A stretch of DNA of 64,000 nucleotides from Gracilaria domingensis (GCA_022539475.1 VCMS01000136.1:1-64000); one strand, 5' to 3'. Shown: positions 24,401 through 34,982, counted from the first letter of the stretch. The notes: generated by a model from the letters alone, not told the origin. A program made the numbers and translations.

Positions 24401-26253
24401 TTACACCCCCGATGAGGGACCGGCACCGCCGCTACCGGAGGGACCCTGCGAAGGGTGCGGAACGACGTAAGCCAGTATCCCTGCCATAGTGGTGAGATGA
24501 TCGGGCACGATAATTCCAGCGTTCTGGAGACTGGCGCGCAACATCGCGATGTTCGCCGGAGAATCTCCCGGAGCGACCGGAGCTGTCGGGGCCGGAAGGA
24601 CCGAAGGAACGGTAGCCGCTACAAGGGCCGGACCCACCACCGGAACACTCGCTTGAGTCGGAACATTCCAACCCACAGGAGCCTGGGGTACCCCGCAGCT
24701 GGCGTGCAACACCTGATTCGCCGCCGGTAGGTCGTTCACCAACTCCTGGTCCATCTCGACGAGTGCTCCCGCCGCTCTCCACCAATATCCATGTTCGGAT
24801 CATCCAGATCCACTGGGGCGACCCAGTTGTCACTGAACATTAACCCAACGGGGTGACTGTCTGGAATCGACCGTGGCTGGTTCGCTGCCCACTCGGCATA
24901 CGCGCTAGTCGTCATCGTACCCTCCCATGGGTCGTAATACACGAAATCTCTTGCGGTGGGATGTCTCCTACCGGGTGAGCGGTCGTAGTGACGACGAGGA
25001 CCTTTCCCGCGTTGCGAACGGGGCACCGTTTCCCAATCGATTCCATCGATAACATCCAAGATGTAATGGATCTCATCCACGTTCTCTTCGGACCCCAAGG
25101 GAGTGTGCAAATACAGAGAGCGGATAATGCTGCGAAGCATCGGCGGAATATACCAAACAGGGTAGTTGTCGTAAGCCTCCCAGAGGAGAAACGCTGCTAC
25201 GCGTGCCGCCCACTCGCCGGCTACGAGACCCCACCATCCTGAATGCGGATCGTTGATCAATCGGGAACCGATGTAACTCAAGCACGGAGGCAGTTCTGCA
25301 AAACACCCTTTGAGTACCTCCACATCACGCCACCAATCTGGTAGAGGAGGGAACCGTCCAACAAAGGCCTGCGGTCTGTACCTCTCGGTCTCGATATTCG
25401 GATACGGAATCAGATACCCATGGCGGGAACGAGCTTTCCGCTCAAACCGAATGCGGTTGACGAACCCACCCTGGGAAGCGTTCTTGCGAAGATAACGGAA
25501 CTCCGCTCGGAGTATGGGCCGATTCCAGCACAACATCAACCTCGATGTGGTCGGGCCATCGCCAGCGTACCGCGCATGGTTGAACGTCGCCAAGTTGTCT
25601 CCATATCGGACTTCACCGAAAGTACGGTAGAACGGAGTATCGAACCCATATGACGGTGGAACCAGGTGCTCAAGGTGCACTCTACTAAGTCTCTTCTACG
25701 CCAACTTCGCGTGTTCCGCGCGCGCGGTGTTCAGGTTCTCACCCTCGCGGGTATCGTACCGGAGGAGCATCGGGTCGATCGCTATACGAACTTTCCATTC
25801 TGGGGATTGCACTACCGCTAACGGCAGACCGCCCGGTAGGAAGCCGTTTTCGGCATACGACTCCAGGAGAGTGTCATCGTTAACAGCTACCGGATGAAAC
25901 CACGGTGCACGGCTGAACTCAAACCCATCATGGAGTGGATCGCGTACTGCGAGAGATTCCTTCGATATCCAACCAGCTTGGTTCGCCATCAGCGGCATCG
26001 CTTGCGCGGAATTCCATAACGGGACGTTCACCGGGACCATCGGTTGAGACTGAGGCACTGGAGCCGTCGCAGAACCCGGCTGAGGGTAGTTCGACGCGCT
26101 CGCCTGACCCGTCGGGTGATGAGGAAACTGATTCGGGTTCATCGGAATGACAGATGATGTACTGTGATCGAGTTCGGATACTTGAATGCTCTGTTCGCTT
26201 GAGTGTGTATCGCGCTTGCGAGGTATAGAAACCGAGGAGTTGGTACCGCTCAT
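24401..26253 (-). CDS. Antisense accessory gene region of copy C, function unknown
   Basis: Reverse-strand region of about 600 codons, homologous to 6335-8187 of copy B and placed in the same way: opposite to gag-pol, between chromodomain and 3' LTR, read away from the LTR from an ATG at 26253 (MSGTNSSVSIP). Composition is shared by both copies: Ser/Thr/Pro-rich head, an Arg/Trp/Tyr-rich core (for example GWWGLVAGEWAARVAAFL), and a Pro/Val/Ala-rich tail. No known domain, signal peptide or membrane segment was recognised, so an envelope protein is unlikely. Fossil region with a few breaks. Confidence 0.6.
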
Positions 26254-26319
26254 GACTGTGACGTATTTACGTACTTGCGTTTCGCACAAAACTTCAGCCT
26301 CGAAGTGGTTCTCGGCTCT

Positions 26320-26332
26320 AAGGAGGGGGGGA
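26320..26332 (+). other. Polypurine tract of copy C
   Basis: A purine-only run rich in G (AAGGAGGGGGGGA) immediately before the 3' LTR at 26333. It matches the tract of copy B. It lies just upstream of the antisense gene's start, so the two signals are packed into about 80 bases. Confidence 0.85.
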
Positions 26333-27305
26333 TGTAGAGCAACGCAATTTGCGTGGTTATCAGGATGATGCGCCTCATATACTCAGGGGAGTGATACGAG
26401 GATGCACTCGAAGAGTTATGAGTTGGACCCAATTTTGGCGGTTACTTTTGGAATGGCTTTCCCACAGTTACCTGTAATCAGGGTTGCCATTGCTGGCCAA
26501 TACCGCTAGGTGGACGCGTGTACTACACCACCGTGTGTGTGCATATTACGGGACAATAGGTAGTGCACCTGAGGTGCCTGACACTGGGCTGGCCACGTGT
26601 ACGGACCCCTGCGGGTGTGCACCACGTGTACATAGTTAGTTTAGACCTACTTAGGTGAGCTCGACCTCGTCGTCGCGAGCACCTTTGTAAAGTCAACCCG
26701 GGCACTTCTAAGTGAACTCTTTGTCGAGTAGCGCTCTCCTGAGTGGACTCTACACGAGTGAGGCTCTGGCGCCAACCGCCTACGTGGGTTATCACTCTCG
26801 CGAGTATAGCCACGTCTGGTTACGGTGGTCCTACCCTCTCGGTACCTTTAAGGAACATCTGTCGTTGATGTCGGGACCTGAGGGTCGTACCGAGGAGGTA
26901 TAGGACTAGATTACGAAGTGATCCGACTCTGTATAGAGTTTTGCCGTGTTTACGGAACCCGTACATTACCGTTGGAGGATCTCGCCCCGCTCCGGGCACA
27001 GTGCCGAGGAGGCCCTACCCGTCGCGTGTGGGTGTTGGTTGGTTGTTGTTTTCTGTTGCTCTCTCTCTCAGGACTACACCTGTCGTTGGTCGTGTTTCAT
27101 CGTTGCCGATACCACCCCATCTTTGGAGTTTCTCATCATCTCCTCAGGACGTGGCCTAGCACCTCTAGAGGTATAGAAAAGTGCCACTTCGGCCTTGGGA
27201 CCGAGTTACGGTAGTACAGAGGGCTCTGTCACTAGTCTGCCATCTCTCACGAGAGCGGACCTTCGGAGAGTCTGGTGGGTTTCACTCTTCCGAGTTTGCC
27301 CCACA
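26333..27305 (+). repeat. 3' LTR of copy C
   Basis: 973 bp with TGTAGAGC...CCCCACA ends. The first 600 bases are almost identical to the 5' LTR, but the last 350 carry many more differences plus a small length difference. In that last part the LTR at 5282-6255 resembles the 5' LTR of copy C more than this one, so this LTR looks like a mosaic. Confidence 0.92.
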
Positions 27306-27310
27306 AAAGA

Positions 27311-27592
27311 GGTTACAAAAGAATTGTAGATCTCGATAAAGCATCTTTCAATCAGCTTAATGCATTTGGAACTGAACATGGGATGACATTTATCCGATGA
27401 TCATCACTCATGAATGGTAAGGCGCTGGATATATCTTCAGAACAACTCCAAAAGGGAAATTTCATGCTTCTAACAAATGAGGCAGCTCATATAGCCACTT
27501 CTTTTATAATCAGGGGTGATGATGCCAATGCGATAAAGGATAATGCGGTGGAGATGGATTTGTCACGGCAATGGAAGAAAAATGTAGAATGA
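27311..27592 (+). pseudogene. Right part of the host coding-like sequence split by copy C
   Basis: Reads RGYKRIVDLDKASFNQ, then LNAFGTEHGMTFIR, a TGA codon at about 27398-27400, then about 60 more open codons (MNGKALDISSEQL, FMLLTNEAAHIATSFIIRG) to a stop at 27592. The frame is in phase with 15271-15346 on the other side of copy C. No protein family was recognised. The in-frame TGA and the insertion say that it is not functional as it stands, if it was ever a gene. Confidence 0.35.
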
Positions 27593-29850
27593 GGGGAGTT
27601 CTAACAATTGTGATCATGAAATGGGACGAGGAGTTGCGGTGTTTGTCCTTGAAAATGCCGTTATGGTCACTATTGTTGTGGACCTCGTGCAACTAATCGA
27701 CCCTTCATTACGGCGGGCTATTTTGCTAACTCATGAAGAAACTGGTGAGCCGTGGTTGAAGGTGTATTCATTGGTTCCTTTCTTTCCCTCGTGGCCAGAG
27801 AAGTTGCCATACAGTGCCGCGTGGGAATCATTGCGTTCAGCTTTACGCTAGCGAGCCAAGCTTACGCTCAAGAGCATTTACGTTGAGAGACGTAGGTGAC
27901 AAGATACGACCAAGATCTGCGTCGTACAGATGAACACAATTCATCGCATACAAAAATATCAAACAGAGAAGTGCTGCTGCCAATTAACATGATGCAGTTG
28001 GACATATCTAGCATCACAACAGTTAACGAACAATTTATATTGCACGCCGAGTAATTACTTCCATTACTTGACTCTGGGAATAGAAATTGGTGTTCACGAT
28101 AGAAAGCAGATCAGCGCTTTGAGAAGCGCACTTCTCAAAGTAAAAAACGCAAAACTTCTGTAGAAAAATATGCTTTGATATAACGTTATTTTTAACTAAA
28201 TCTTTCTATGTGAAATTAATGCCCTTCTTTCAAACTGAGTTTTGGATTTAATCGTAGACTAATCTTGTTCACCAAAAAAGTAAAAGCTTTGGATTATATT
28301 GCCAATCTTTTTACTTTTGTTCATGTAACATTAAAACAGGTAAATTTTAGTTTGATTAACAAAATTGCTTAAAATATTTTCAAGGTTGGTATTTCCGGGA
28401 ACCAGGAAGTTGATTTATTTGGAGCAGAAGTTTTTGGCGGGAAGAGCGATGATATCGCCGCCGGCGATGGCAACCATATTTGCGTCTCTGATCTTTCTGC
28501 AACCCTCTTCAACACCACTACCACCTTCATGAAGTCTTTTCCTTCTTGTGGCTAGCTTTGCTTCTGTTCGTAGTTTTTAAGCAGACGACGGTCGACCGTG
28601 AAGCGAAGAAGCTTCGATACAATGATACCCTTCGGACATATCAAAATCTTGGTACGGCACAAACGCCTCATTACGGATCGCATCTTGTGGAGTGCGATCA
28701 ACCTTCAATTGGTCTCTGGCTGAAGACGGCTGCAAAACCAACGTCCGTCATAATTGCACGCCAATCCCTGCAACTACTACCTTCTCTTGCTCCCATCCTA
28801 CTTGTGTCACGAAGTACACTCACGTTTCGATACCAATTCCGTGCAATCTTTGTTGTTCGATTTCATCGACAAAATCCGCCTCACTTGTATTACGTCTTCT
28901 ATAACAGACATATTTCTTTATTTTCAATCGTGATGTGTTTTCCATCGATTTTACCTGCCACATGCTTGTAACGACGTTTAATGGAAGGACGTTTAAGACC
29001 TCTGAAATGCGAAGTCTACTGTTTATGACTGTTTTGGTTTGCTTCCGGAGACAGTCACGCAATCGATACAACCTTTCTCTCTCATCGCTTTTGGTACAAT
29101 TTTGATACACCTTCCTGAGATGTATAATTTTGGCGTTCATCTTCGCAGGTCTCCACACCCACAGGACACATGATAATTCATGCTGAAGGAACTTCTAATC
29201 TTCGCTGAAGCAGATCCACAATGAGCACTAAGTGATCATCGTTTTGGGGTGGGGAGCAGTGACGTTCTTCTGGAACGCACTGAACGCGCAAAGCGATGCC
29301 TTGCGTGCACCAGAGCTTCAAGAGAGTATGCTTGCTCTGTCTCTCCCACACTTCCCAAACATAAAGATCGCTCTGAGAGCTAAACGACAGAGACACATAA
29401 AATAATATTAAAATAGTGCATAAAAGACTCTCGTAAAAACTAACTTATTGTTATGAAGTTTTTGAAATATTACATAAAATGCTATGACTATCCCTTATAT
29501 TGTTTTAGAGACATTAGCAGAAACTAAAGCTACATTGCATCATGAGAGAAGTGTACAAATCTCCCAAATTTGTGCGTACAAAGAATTGTTTTTCTTCAAA
29601 AGCTAATTTATTGGTGTAATAGTAATCTAATCCAAGAAAGCGCACGACGTGGTTCTTACTCTTCAGTTCTTCCAGAAAAAGCCCGAAATGCGCTGTGTTA
29701 CTCACTGCATTTTTTTAAAAATGTTTATTGGATCGTTCTTATTTATTTCATACACACGAAAATGTTCTATATATAAGCACGCACCGTGTGCCAGTGTACA
29801 AAAAACCTGAGTAGATTACCAAACGTTTTATTGCAGCCAGTACTTTTGCC
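27593..29850. other. Unassigned stretch with possible transposase relic
   Basis: About 2.2 kb, AT-rich in the middle (28080-28400). Between 28560 and 29160 the minus strand shows a short patch (RRYKHVAGKIDGKHITI near 28930-28978) that resembles the start of an IS5/Harbinger-type DDE core, but the rest of the catalytic region cannot be followed. Frames on both strands are broken. No gene is called. Confidence 0.3.
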
Positions 29851-30583
29851 GTGTTAACCATACAATCGTTTGATATATCGACGTTTTAAAATATGGCGTT
29901 TTAAAACGTTTTTTACACGTTTATTTCAAGTTCTACTTTATTGAACGTTCGATACATGTACACGTGGCATTACACGTGTGACAATTGTGGCAATCAAGCA
30001 CTCTACAACCGCTTTACAACTGCGACCATTAAGCTTTTCGCTCTATTGCTGTTGTCGCAGAAGCCATATCGTAGTCTGCCGTGGTGTGGTTTTGACGCGG
30101 AGTCTCCTCAAGGTTCACATTTTGAGTGGCTGCAAGAGGGTTGTTTGTTTCTTGTTGTAATGTAAAAGCAGAAAAAAGACGTTCAATTGACGTAGGAACG
30201 GCCTTGCAGTTTTTGTGGTGTGTTGCTATATTTATTGTTGTGGCAGACACCATTTTGCGGCAAAAATTGTATTTTGCGCGTGGTGTTTTGAAGCTGTATT
30301 GCGTTTCTCTACCAAAGTAGAGCCATATCTTTGATAGAGATATCTTTGATGGAGGTCTACGCATTGTGATTCATAATGTGTAGTTGAATTGGGTGAATAT
30401 AAACGAATCTCGGTCTTTATGGGAAAGTATGTTCGTGTTGGACATGCTGTGGAACATTTGGGTGGAACACGTGAGTCGTGTCCACGTATCAAACGTTTCG
30501 AACCAGAAGAAAACAACGATCTAGATGTTCAAAATATCCTAAAAGTTTTTAAGACGTTTTAAACTATTGTATGGTGTTAACTA
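29851..30583 (-). mobile_element. hAT-like DNA transposon relic with BED zinc finger
   Basis: The ends are imperfect inverted repeats: the left end reads GTGTTAACCATACAAT and the right end, on the other strand, GTTAACACCATACAAT, each followed by an ACGTTTTAAA-like run. On the minus strand a frame from ATG 30364 to 30029 encodes 111 residues with a BED-type finger pattern: SKIWLYFGRE, then KYNFCRKM, THHKNC. The first zinc cysteine position is Tyr (KYNFC), so the finger is degenerate. BED fingers form the N-terminus of hAT transposases. No RNase H-like catalytic core fits in 730 bases, so this would be a non-autonomous deletion derivative. A target duplication was not identified. Confidence 0.42.
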
Positions 30584-30794
30584 ACATTAGAGTGACTTTG
30601 ACTTTTGGATTAGACCAAAACTTTAGTCACATATACAACCCTTAGGTAAAGACAGTTTATCACATTCTATAGCCCTGGCCTTTCGTCCTTCTAAAGAAAT
30701 GATAAACATTAAGGTCGGTTCAGTCTTCACAAAAGCGCTTTAAAGGTCCTGATAACGCTTTGCGTTCACCCTCAGACGGCAAAGGCTTCTCCTC
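30584..30794. other. Short intergenic sequence
   Basis: About 210 bases downstream of the membrane-protein gene that ends at 30795, up to the hAT-like relic. No motif recognised. Confidence 0.5.
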
Positions 30795-32204
30795 CTAGTG
30801 AAGCCATTTGTCCCATAAACACTCTCCCGTACTATTCTCATACACTTCTCCGACGACACCGCCTTGAAAGTTTTCAACTTCTGTCATGTCTTCGCGCTCC
30901 ATGCCCAGCTGACAACAGTCGCCATCTTGATACTTCTTTCGGAAAAATACTCGCCCCTCTGCACCCCAGACTGTAGTGCTTCCAACCGTAAAACCCAACC
31001 GACTCAGAAATAGCTGTTCGAGTCCAGCTTCAACGTCGTTGGCGGACAAAGTCCTTAACGTTACTCTCAAAAGCACGAGAGCAACAAGAACTATGATCAA
31101 AGTGAACAGCGAAGAGTTCCGCTCTGTCCTCTGCAGAAGCACGCCGTTGGCTTGCTCTACAAAGTCACTCCCCATATCCGTTATATCTCGAGCAAGAGTC
31201 CCTTCCGATTCAATGAATGTGAATTTCTTTCGCAACATGTCAACAAGCTCAGCAGCGTATCTGAATCTATCCGGCTTTGGTATTGTTGCGTTTTGACAAA
31301 GAATGCGAACGGAAGCGATTAGCATGTTGTTTGCACCTAATTCATCACTTTGTGGAACTCCCAAAAGTTGGCTTGTAGTTCCCTCTCCGCAATACATAGC
31401 AAATCCATCAAGAGCCGTCTCCACCAAATGCGTCAGAGATTCGTTTGTAATAGAGGCCTTCAAATTCTTCTCTATACCTACTCCACTCAGCTGCGTCCAT
31501 ACCGCGCCAAAAACCACAGAGCCCTGAAAGTTAACCCTGACATACACATGCGATTGACGTTCGAGTGATATATCAAAACCAGAAATATTTGACGCCTTTT
31601 CCTCGACTAAGGTCGGGGTTTCACACACCTGAAACACAGCTGTCACTAAGTCCCCAGGTCTGTCTTCAAATTTCGCCGAACGACATAACGAAACATATGG
31701 AATCGTTTCCACAACTCTCATTTCTTCATCTACACCCAACTGAACTCCACGAAAACCAGCCTCCTCAAACGTAAGGTGACTTGTTCTGGACAAGCTTAGT
31801 GCAACAAGCAATGTATCAAAGATTGGAATGGCAACCAATAGGAGCAACAAAACAGCAGTTGTTCTAAACTTAACTCGTTCGGGACCACGCGATATTCGTG
31901 TATCTGAGGGAATGTCACCATAGAAATAGAGACGAGTCAGCCAGTCCAAACGGGTTATACTGTTCATGACAGCGAGTGGGGAGGAGAGATATCTTGTGAG
32001 AAGAGCAATTCCAAAGCTTTTCAGCTTGGTCTCATTCCGCCTCTTCAATCCGAGAGTGATGCTGAATAGAATTGATGCCACTTGGTATGAAATCAGCGTA
32101 ACCAGAACAGATGTGACGAGTGAACGGAGGAAAGTCTGTGGAATCTCAAAAGAGTGCCATGGTTGGACGACGGATGAGTAGGATAGCTTGTTGTTACGAA
32201 TCAT
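30795..32204 (-). CDS. Multi-pass membrane protein with cysteine-containing ectodomain, unknown family (469 aa)
   Basis: Intron-less ORF. The ATG at 32204 is chosen because the protein then starts MIRNN, as its paralogue at 33486 does; an upstream GTG is not needed. Hydrophobic segments lie at about residues 25-53, 115-138 and 365-385, with a weaker one at 62-82. The segment between 139 and 364 is a predicted ectodomain with N-glycosylation sequons (NIS, NES, NAT, NSS) and four cysteines at 174, 194, 272 and 303. A cytosolic tail of about 85 residues follows. The four cysteines match those of the paralogue in number and spacing, including C-x19-C for the first pair. A motif FRGVQLGV in the ectodomain start is also shared (FGGLAMGL). 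No known domain was recognised; a receptor or sensor is only a guess. The gene looks intact. Confidence 0.75.
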   Translation of the reverse strand: MIRNNKLSYSSVVQPWHSFEIPQTFLRSLVTSVLVTLISYQVASILFSITLGLKRRNETKLKSFGIALLTRYLSSPLAVMNSITRLDWLTRLYFYGDIPSDTRISRGPERVKFRTTAVLLLLLVAIPIFDTLLVALSLSRTSHLTFEEAGFRGVQLGVDEEMRVVETIPYVSLCRSAKFEDRPGDLVTAVFQVCETPTLVEEKASNISGFDISLERQSHVYVRVNFQGSVVFGAVWTQLSGVGIEKNLKASITNESLTHLVETALDGFAMYCGEGTTSQLLGVPQSDELGANNMLIASVRILCQNATIPKPDRFRYAAELVDMLRKKFTFIESEGTLARDITDMGSDFVEQANGVLLQRTERNSSLFTLIIVLVALVLLRVTLRTLSANDVEAGLEQLFLSRLGFTVGSTTVWGAEGRVFFRKKYQDGDCCQLGMEREDMTEVENFQGGVVGEVYENSTGECLWDKWLH

Positions 32205-32291
32205 GACGAACACGTATGAAGAAATTTCCTGTCTGCTCTTGCTCTGGGTTGATCAGTTTGATCAAAGGAAGCTCATTAGAGTGCTCACTCA

Positions 32292-32299
32292 CTTTTATA
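32292..32299 (-). promoter_or_regulatory. Likely TATA box of the 30795-32204 gene
   Basis: TATAAAAG on the minus strand, about 90 bases upstream of the ATG at 32204. The spacing leaves room for a 5' UTR of about 60 bases. The granulin-like gene has a TATAAAAT at a similar distance, which supports both calls. Confidence 0.5.
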
Positions 32300-33485
32300 G
32301 CAGACAAAGCGTGCAGAGGACGTTGAAGAGAGAAGAGAATGATGACGAAGAGGGATAACAAACGAAGGTGATCACATAGATGTAAACCAGGTAGATAAGC
32401 TGACGGTACCGTATAGGTACTGATGTACGGGTGTAAAAATGAAGCAGAAGATATTTATTGAGTAGAAATAGGTGGAGAACTCCTTATTCGCCTTCTCATT
32501 GTGCGAAAGTTGTCCTTACTTCCAATTCTAGCAGGACAAGACGTGTCGATTTGCAAAGAAAGGTTTCCTGCATCATGAAGACTCGGTTGTAAAGCGTTTG
32601 AGGTGAGTCAACTTCACATACGGGACTCCCTTTCCAGCTTCAAACCATGCACTTTGTGCGTATCGATATCTCAAGCGTTTACGAAAACTAGAAACTTGAC
32701 ATCTTTTGTCCCTCATCTACCTTCGGAATGAAGGTGAATCCTCTCCTTGAGAACCCTTGGTAGCTTCCATAATTTACAGTCGCAAAATGTATGTAGCACA
32801 AGCTCCCTTGTGACCAAAATAGCGCTTGCTCGTTTTATTTCTATTTATAGAAGAATGAAATAAATGCGTTTGTGGTGTGTGTACAGACTCTTCAGCACGA
32901 CCCTACAGTTTTTTTACTACGTGCACAATACGTAAATGAATACGGTGAGAGTGTTAAAGAATTAATCCATTTCGCACGGCCTCATATCAAAGATTGTGGG
33001 CCCCATAACGATAGCCAGAGAGACCAACCAGAAGGTACAAGAAATCAAATATGAGAAAAGGGAGTATGATCTCATGTCCTACACGTGAATGTTGTTCAGC
33101 ATCAGGCATCTGATATCCTACGCCTCACAACCATATGAACTATCAATCCCCCTGCATCTTTAGATTTCGAACGAGTGGCGGCGCCGGGCAACTCCGACCT
33201 ATTTCGTTGCCCTCGTTATTGCTGAGAACGACAACAACAGGCCTTTGTGGTGTGGGATAATCGGCGACATAGTGAAGCTCAGCCAAGAAGGGATAGCAAC
33301 GAAAGATCTAATTTTCAACGCGGTCGCAACAAAGATGGTCTTGAATATGATGTTTGATACCTTTTCATAATTATCATTCTTCTCATATTGCAGAATTGAG
33401 AAGAATACAAGAGCTCCTCGATTCCCGAGCACTTCGTTCATCAAACTCAACCTAATCTGCGATTAACCTTCATACACTGCGAAAC
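32300..33485. other. Divergent intergenic region between the two membrane-protein genes
   Basis: About 1.2 kb between two head-to-head paralogous genes. It must hold both promoters. No second clear TATA box was found close to ATG 33486. No coding potential was recognised in either strand. Confidence 0.5.
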
Positions 33486-34982
33486 ATGATTCGAAACAAC
33501 CAATTGACTTACGTTGGTGCGGACTCAGTGTTTCGGAATTTGCGACCTCAAAGTGACCTCCTATATGAAATCATTTTTGCAGTACTTGTTACCGTTTTCG
33601 TTTACCAGCTCACTAAGCTCTCTCTTGAACTTCTTCTTGGCCAAAGGCGTACTGGAGAGATACCGGTGTCCGACCTTTACATATACGTGATCTTGTCTGG
33701 TCTGACGTTTTTTTCGATAATTTCCTTTCTCCGGTCTCTCTTTCAACCTGCTCAAGATGCTCAAGAGCTTGCTCTGAGTACTGCTATGAAGTCCAAGATG
33801 TCTGGTCGTGCAGCGCGAATGGTCACAAAGTTTGCACTACTCGTGCTCGCTGTTCCTGGCATTCAGGTGCTTGGTCTGTTCTTGGGTCTTGAGGGAGAAA
33901 CATTAGTGAGCTTCAGGGACGTGAAATTCGGTGGTTTGGCCATGGGACTGGTTGAGGACCAGTCTAGAAATAGAAAGAATGATTCTTCTAGATGCCAGAA
34001 ACTTGAAACGCGCCTCGGACATGGAGAAACAGGAGTAACTGACTTTTTTCGATGCTATGGCATAACTGAACCACTCCCCTTTGACACGGGGAACAATTTG
34101 AAGGCCGGCAGTTTTGTTGTATTGTTGTCTCCGACTTCGACCAACATCGGTGTGACGGTTATAGTTCCCGGCAAACGATGGCTGACTTTCCTTTCCCTTG
34201 ATATCAATGATGGGCAAAAACCATATTCCCTACGTAATTTGCTCACTTTTGAACAACAGTCTCGGATATTCGAACATGGAGTGAGAGAAATGGCGAAACC
34301 TTGCAGCTCAGCGGTGCAAACGAGAGGAAATGACGTTTCTTGGGTTTTCCCAGCACAGCCTGAGAGTTTATCAGAGCAGCGTTTACTGAGTGTGCTTGTT
34401 GAGTGCGCTGAATATAACGAAGATCACCTTGTCAAAGTCGCAGACGGAATGCTAAGCAATGTCAGCTTCGTGCAAACAGATCATTTTGAGATTGCCGAAT
34501 CAATCAATGCCAAAAACTTTACTTCTGGAGATGACTTGGTATTTTTTCGAAGACGAGGCAGTAATGCGTCACTGCTCGCTATGCTCATAACTACTATTGT
34601 CGTGATCACTGGAAGGATAGTGGTATGGTGTTTACTAATTAACGAAGCCCCAAAGGCACTTGAAGTAATCCTGAAAGATCACTTGGGTTTGAAATGTTGC
34701 GATTCTATGCTTCAGTATGAACAGAAAGTGCACTACAGAAGTCATGGACAAAAACCAAAACTTCCTTCGCTCATCAGTGATATTGACTCTTTCAGCACTG
34801 CAGAAACCGAATCGAGTACTCGAGAACGCGACTCATGCCACTCCTTCAGTTCAGTACGGGAGAGAAGTGGCGGGGGAACGGGGGACGGGAAAGTGAATGC
34901 CGTGGTTCACTGTGAATTGCGGTGCGGGAAAGTTGAGTTAGCGCAGACGTATGATGCTGGTCAAGGCAATTGCTGCAGGTAG
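33486..34982 (+). CDS. Multi-pass membrane protein, paralogue of the 30795-32204 product (498 aa)
   Basis: Intron-less ORF from ATG 33486, starting MIRNNQLTYV. Hydrophobic segments at about residues 24-52, 64-85, 114-136 and 362-386. The ectodomain between 137 and 361 has cysteines at 170, 190, 273 and 307, which align with 174, 194, 272 and 303 of the neighbour (first pair C-x19-C in both). Sequons NVS and NFT precede the last span, and an NAS lies at its edge. The C-terminal tail of about 110 residues is longer than in the paralogue and Ser/Glu-rich. Overall identity is low but topology, start and cysteines agree, so the two are ancient paralogues in head-to-head order. Function unknown. 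It appears intact. Confidence 0.75.
   Translation: MIRNNQLTYVGADSVFRNLRPQSDLLYEIIFAVLVTVFVYQLTKLSLELLLGQRRTGEIPVSDLYIYVILSGLTFFSIISFLRSLFQPAQDAQELALSTAMKSKMSGRAARMVTKFALLVLAVPGIQVLGLFLGLEGETLVSFRDVKFGGLAMGLVEDQSRNRKNDSSRCQKLETRLGHGETGVTDFFRCYGITEPLPFDTGNNLKAGSFVVLLSPTSTNIGVTVIVPGKRWLTFLSLDINDGQKPYSLRNLLTFEQQSRIFEHGVREMAKPCSSAVQTRGNDVSWVFPAQPESLSEQRLLSVLVECAEYNEDHLVKVADGMLSNVSFVQTDHFEIAESINAKNFTSGDDLVFFRRRGSNASLLAMLITTIVVITGRIVVWCLLINEAPKALEVILKDHLGLKCCDSMLQYEQKVHYRSHGQKPKLPSLISDIDSFSTAETESSTRERDSCHSFSSVRERSGGGTGDGKVNAVVHCELRCGKVELAQTYDAGQGNCCR

Larger units (their letters stand above)
15347..27305 (+). mobile_element. Ty3/gypsy chromodomain retrotransposon, copy C (near full length)
   Basis: The most complete copy of family 1, about 12 kb. 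Order: 5' LTR, PBS, gag with a CCHC knuckle, protease, RT, RNase H, integrase, chromodomain, an accessory gene on the opposite strand, polypurine tract, 3' LTR. All expected parts are present, but the coding parts carry a handful of breaks, so it is treated as a fossil. Imperfect 5-bp repeats flank it (CAAGA on the left, AAAGA on the right). The upstream two-thirds of its two LTRs is nearly identical, which suggests a fairly recent insertion; the last third differs much more (see findings). The element is unusually long for the group because of the antisense gene. Confidence 0.93.

Noticed and set aside
28560-29160. Harbinger/IS5-type transposase
   Set aside because: Only a short IDGKHITI-like patch fits; the other catalytic residues and the HTH could not be followed in any frame, so it is kept as a remark only.
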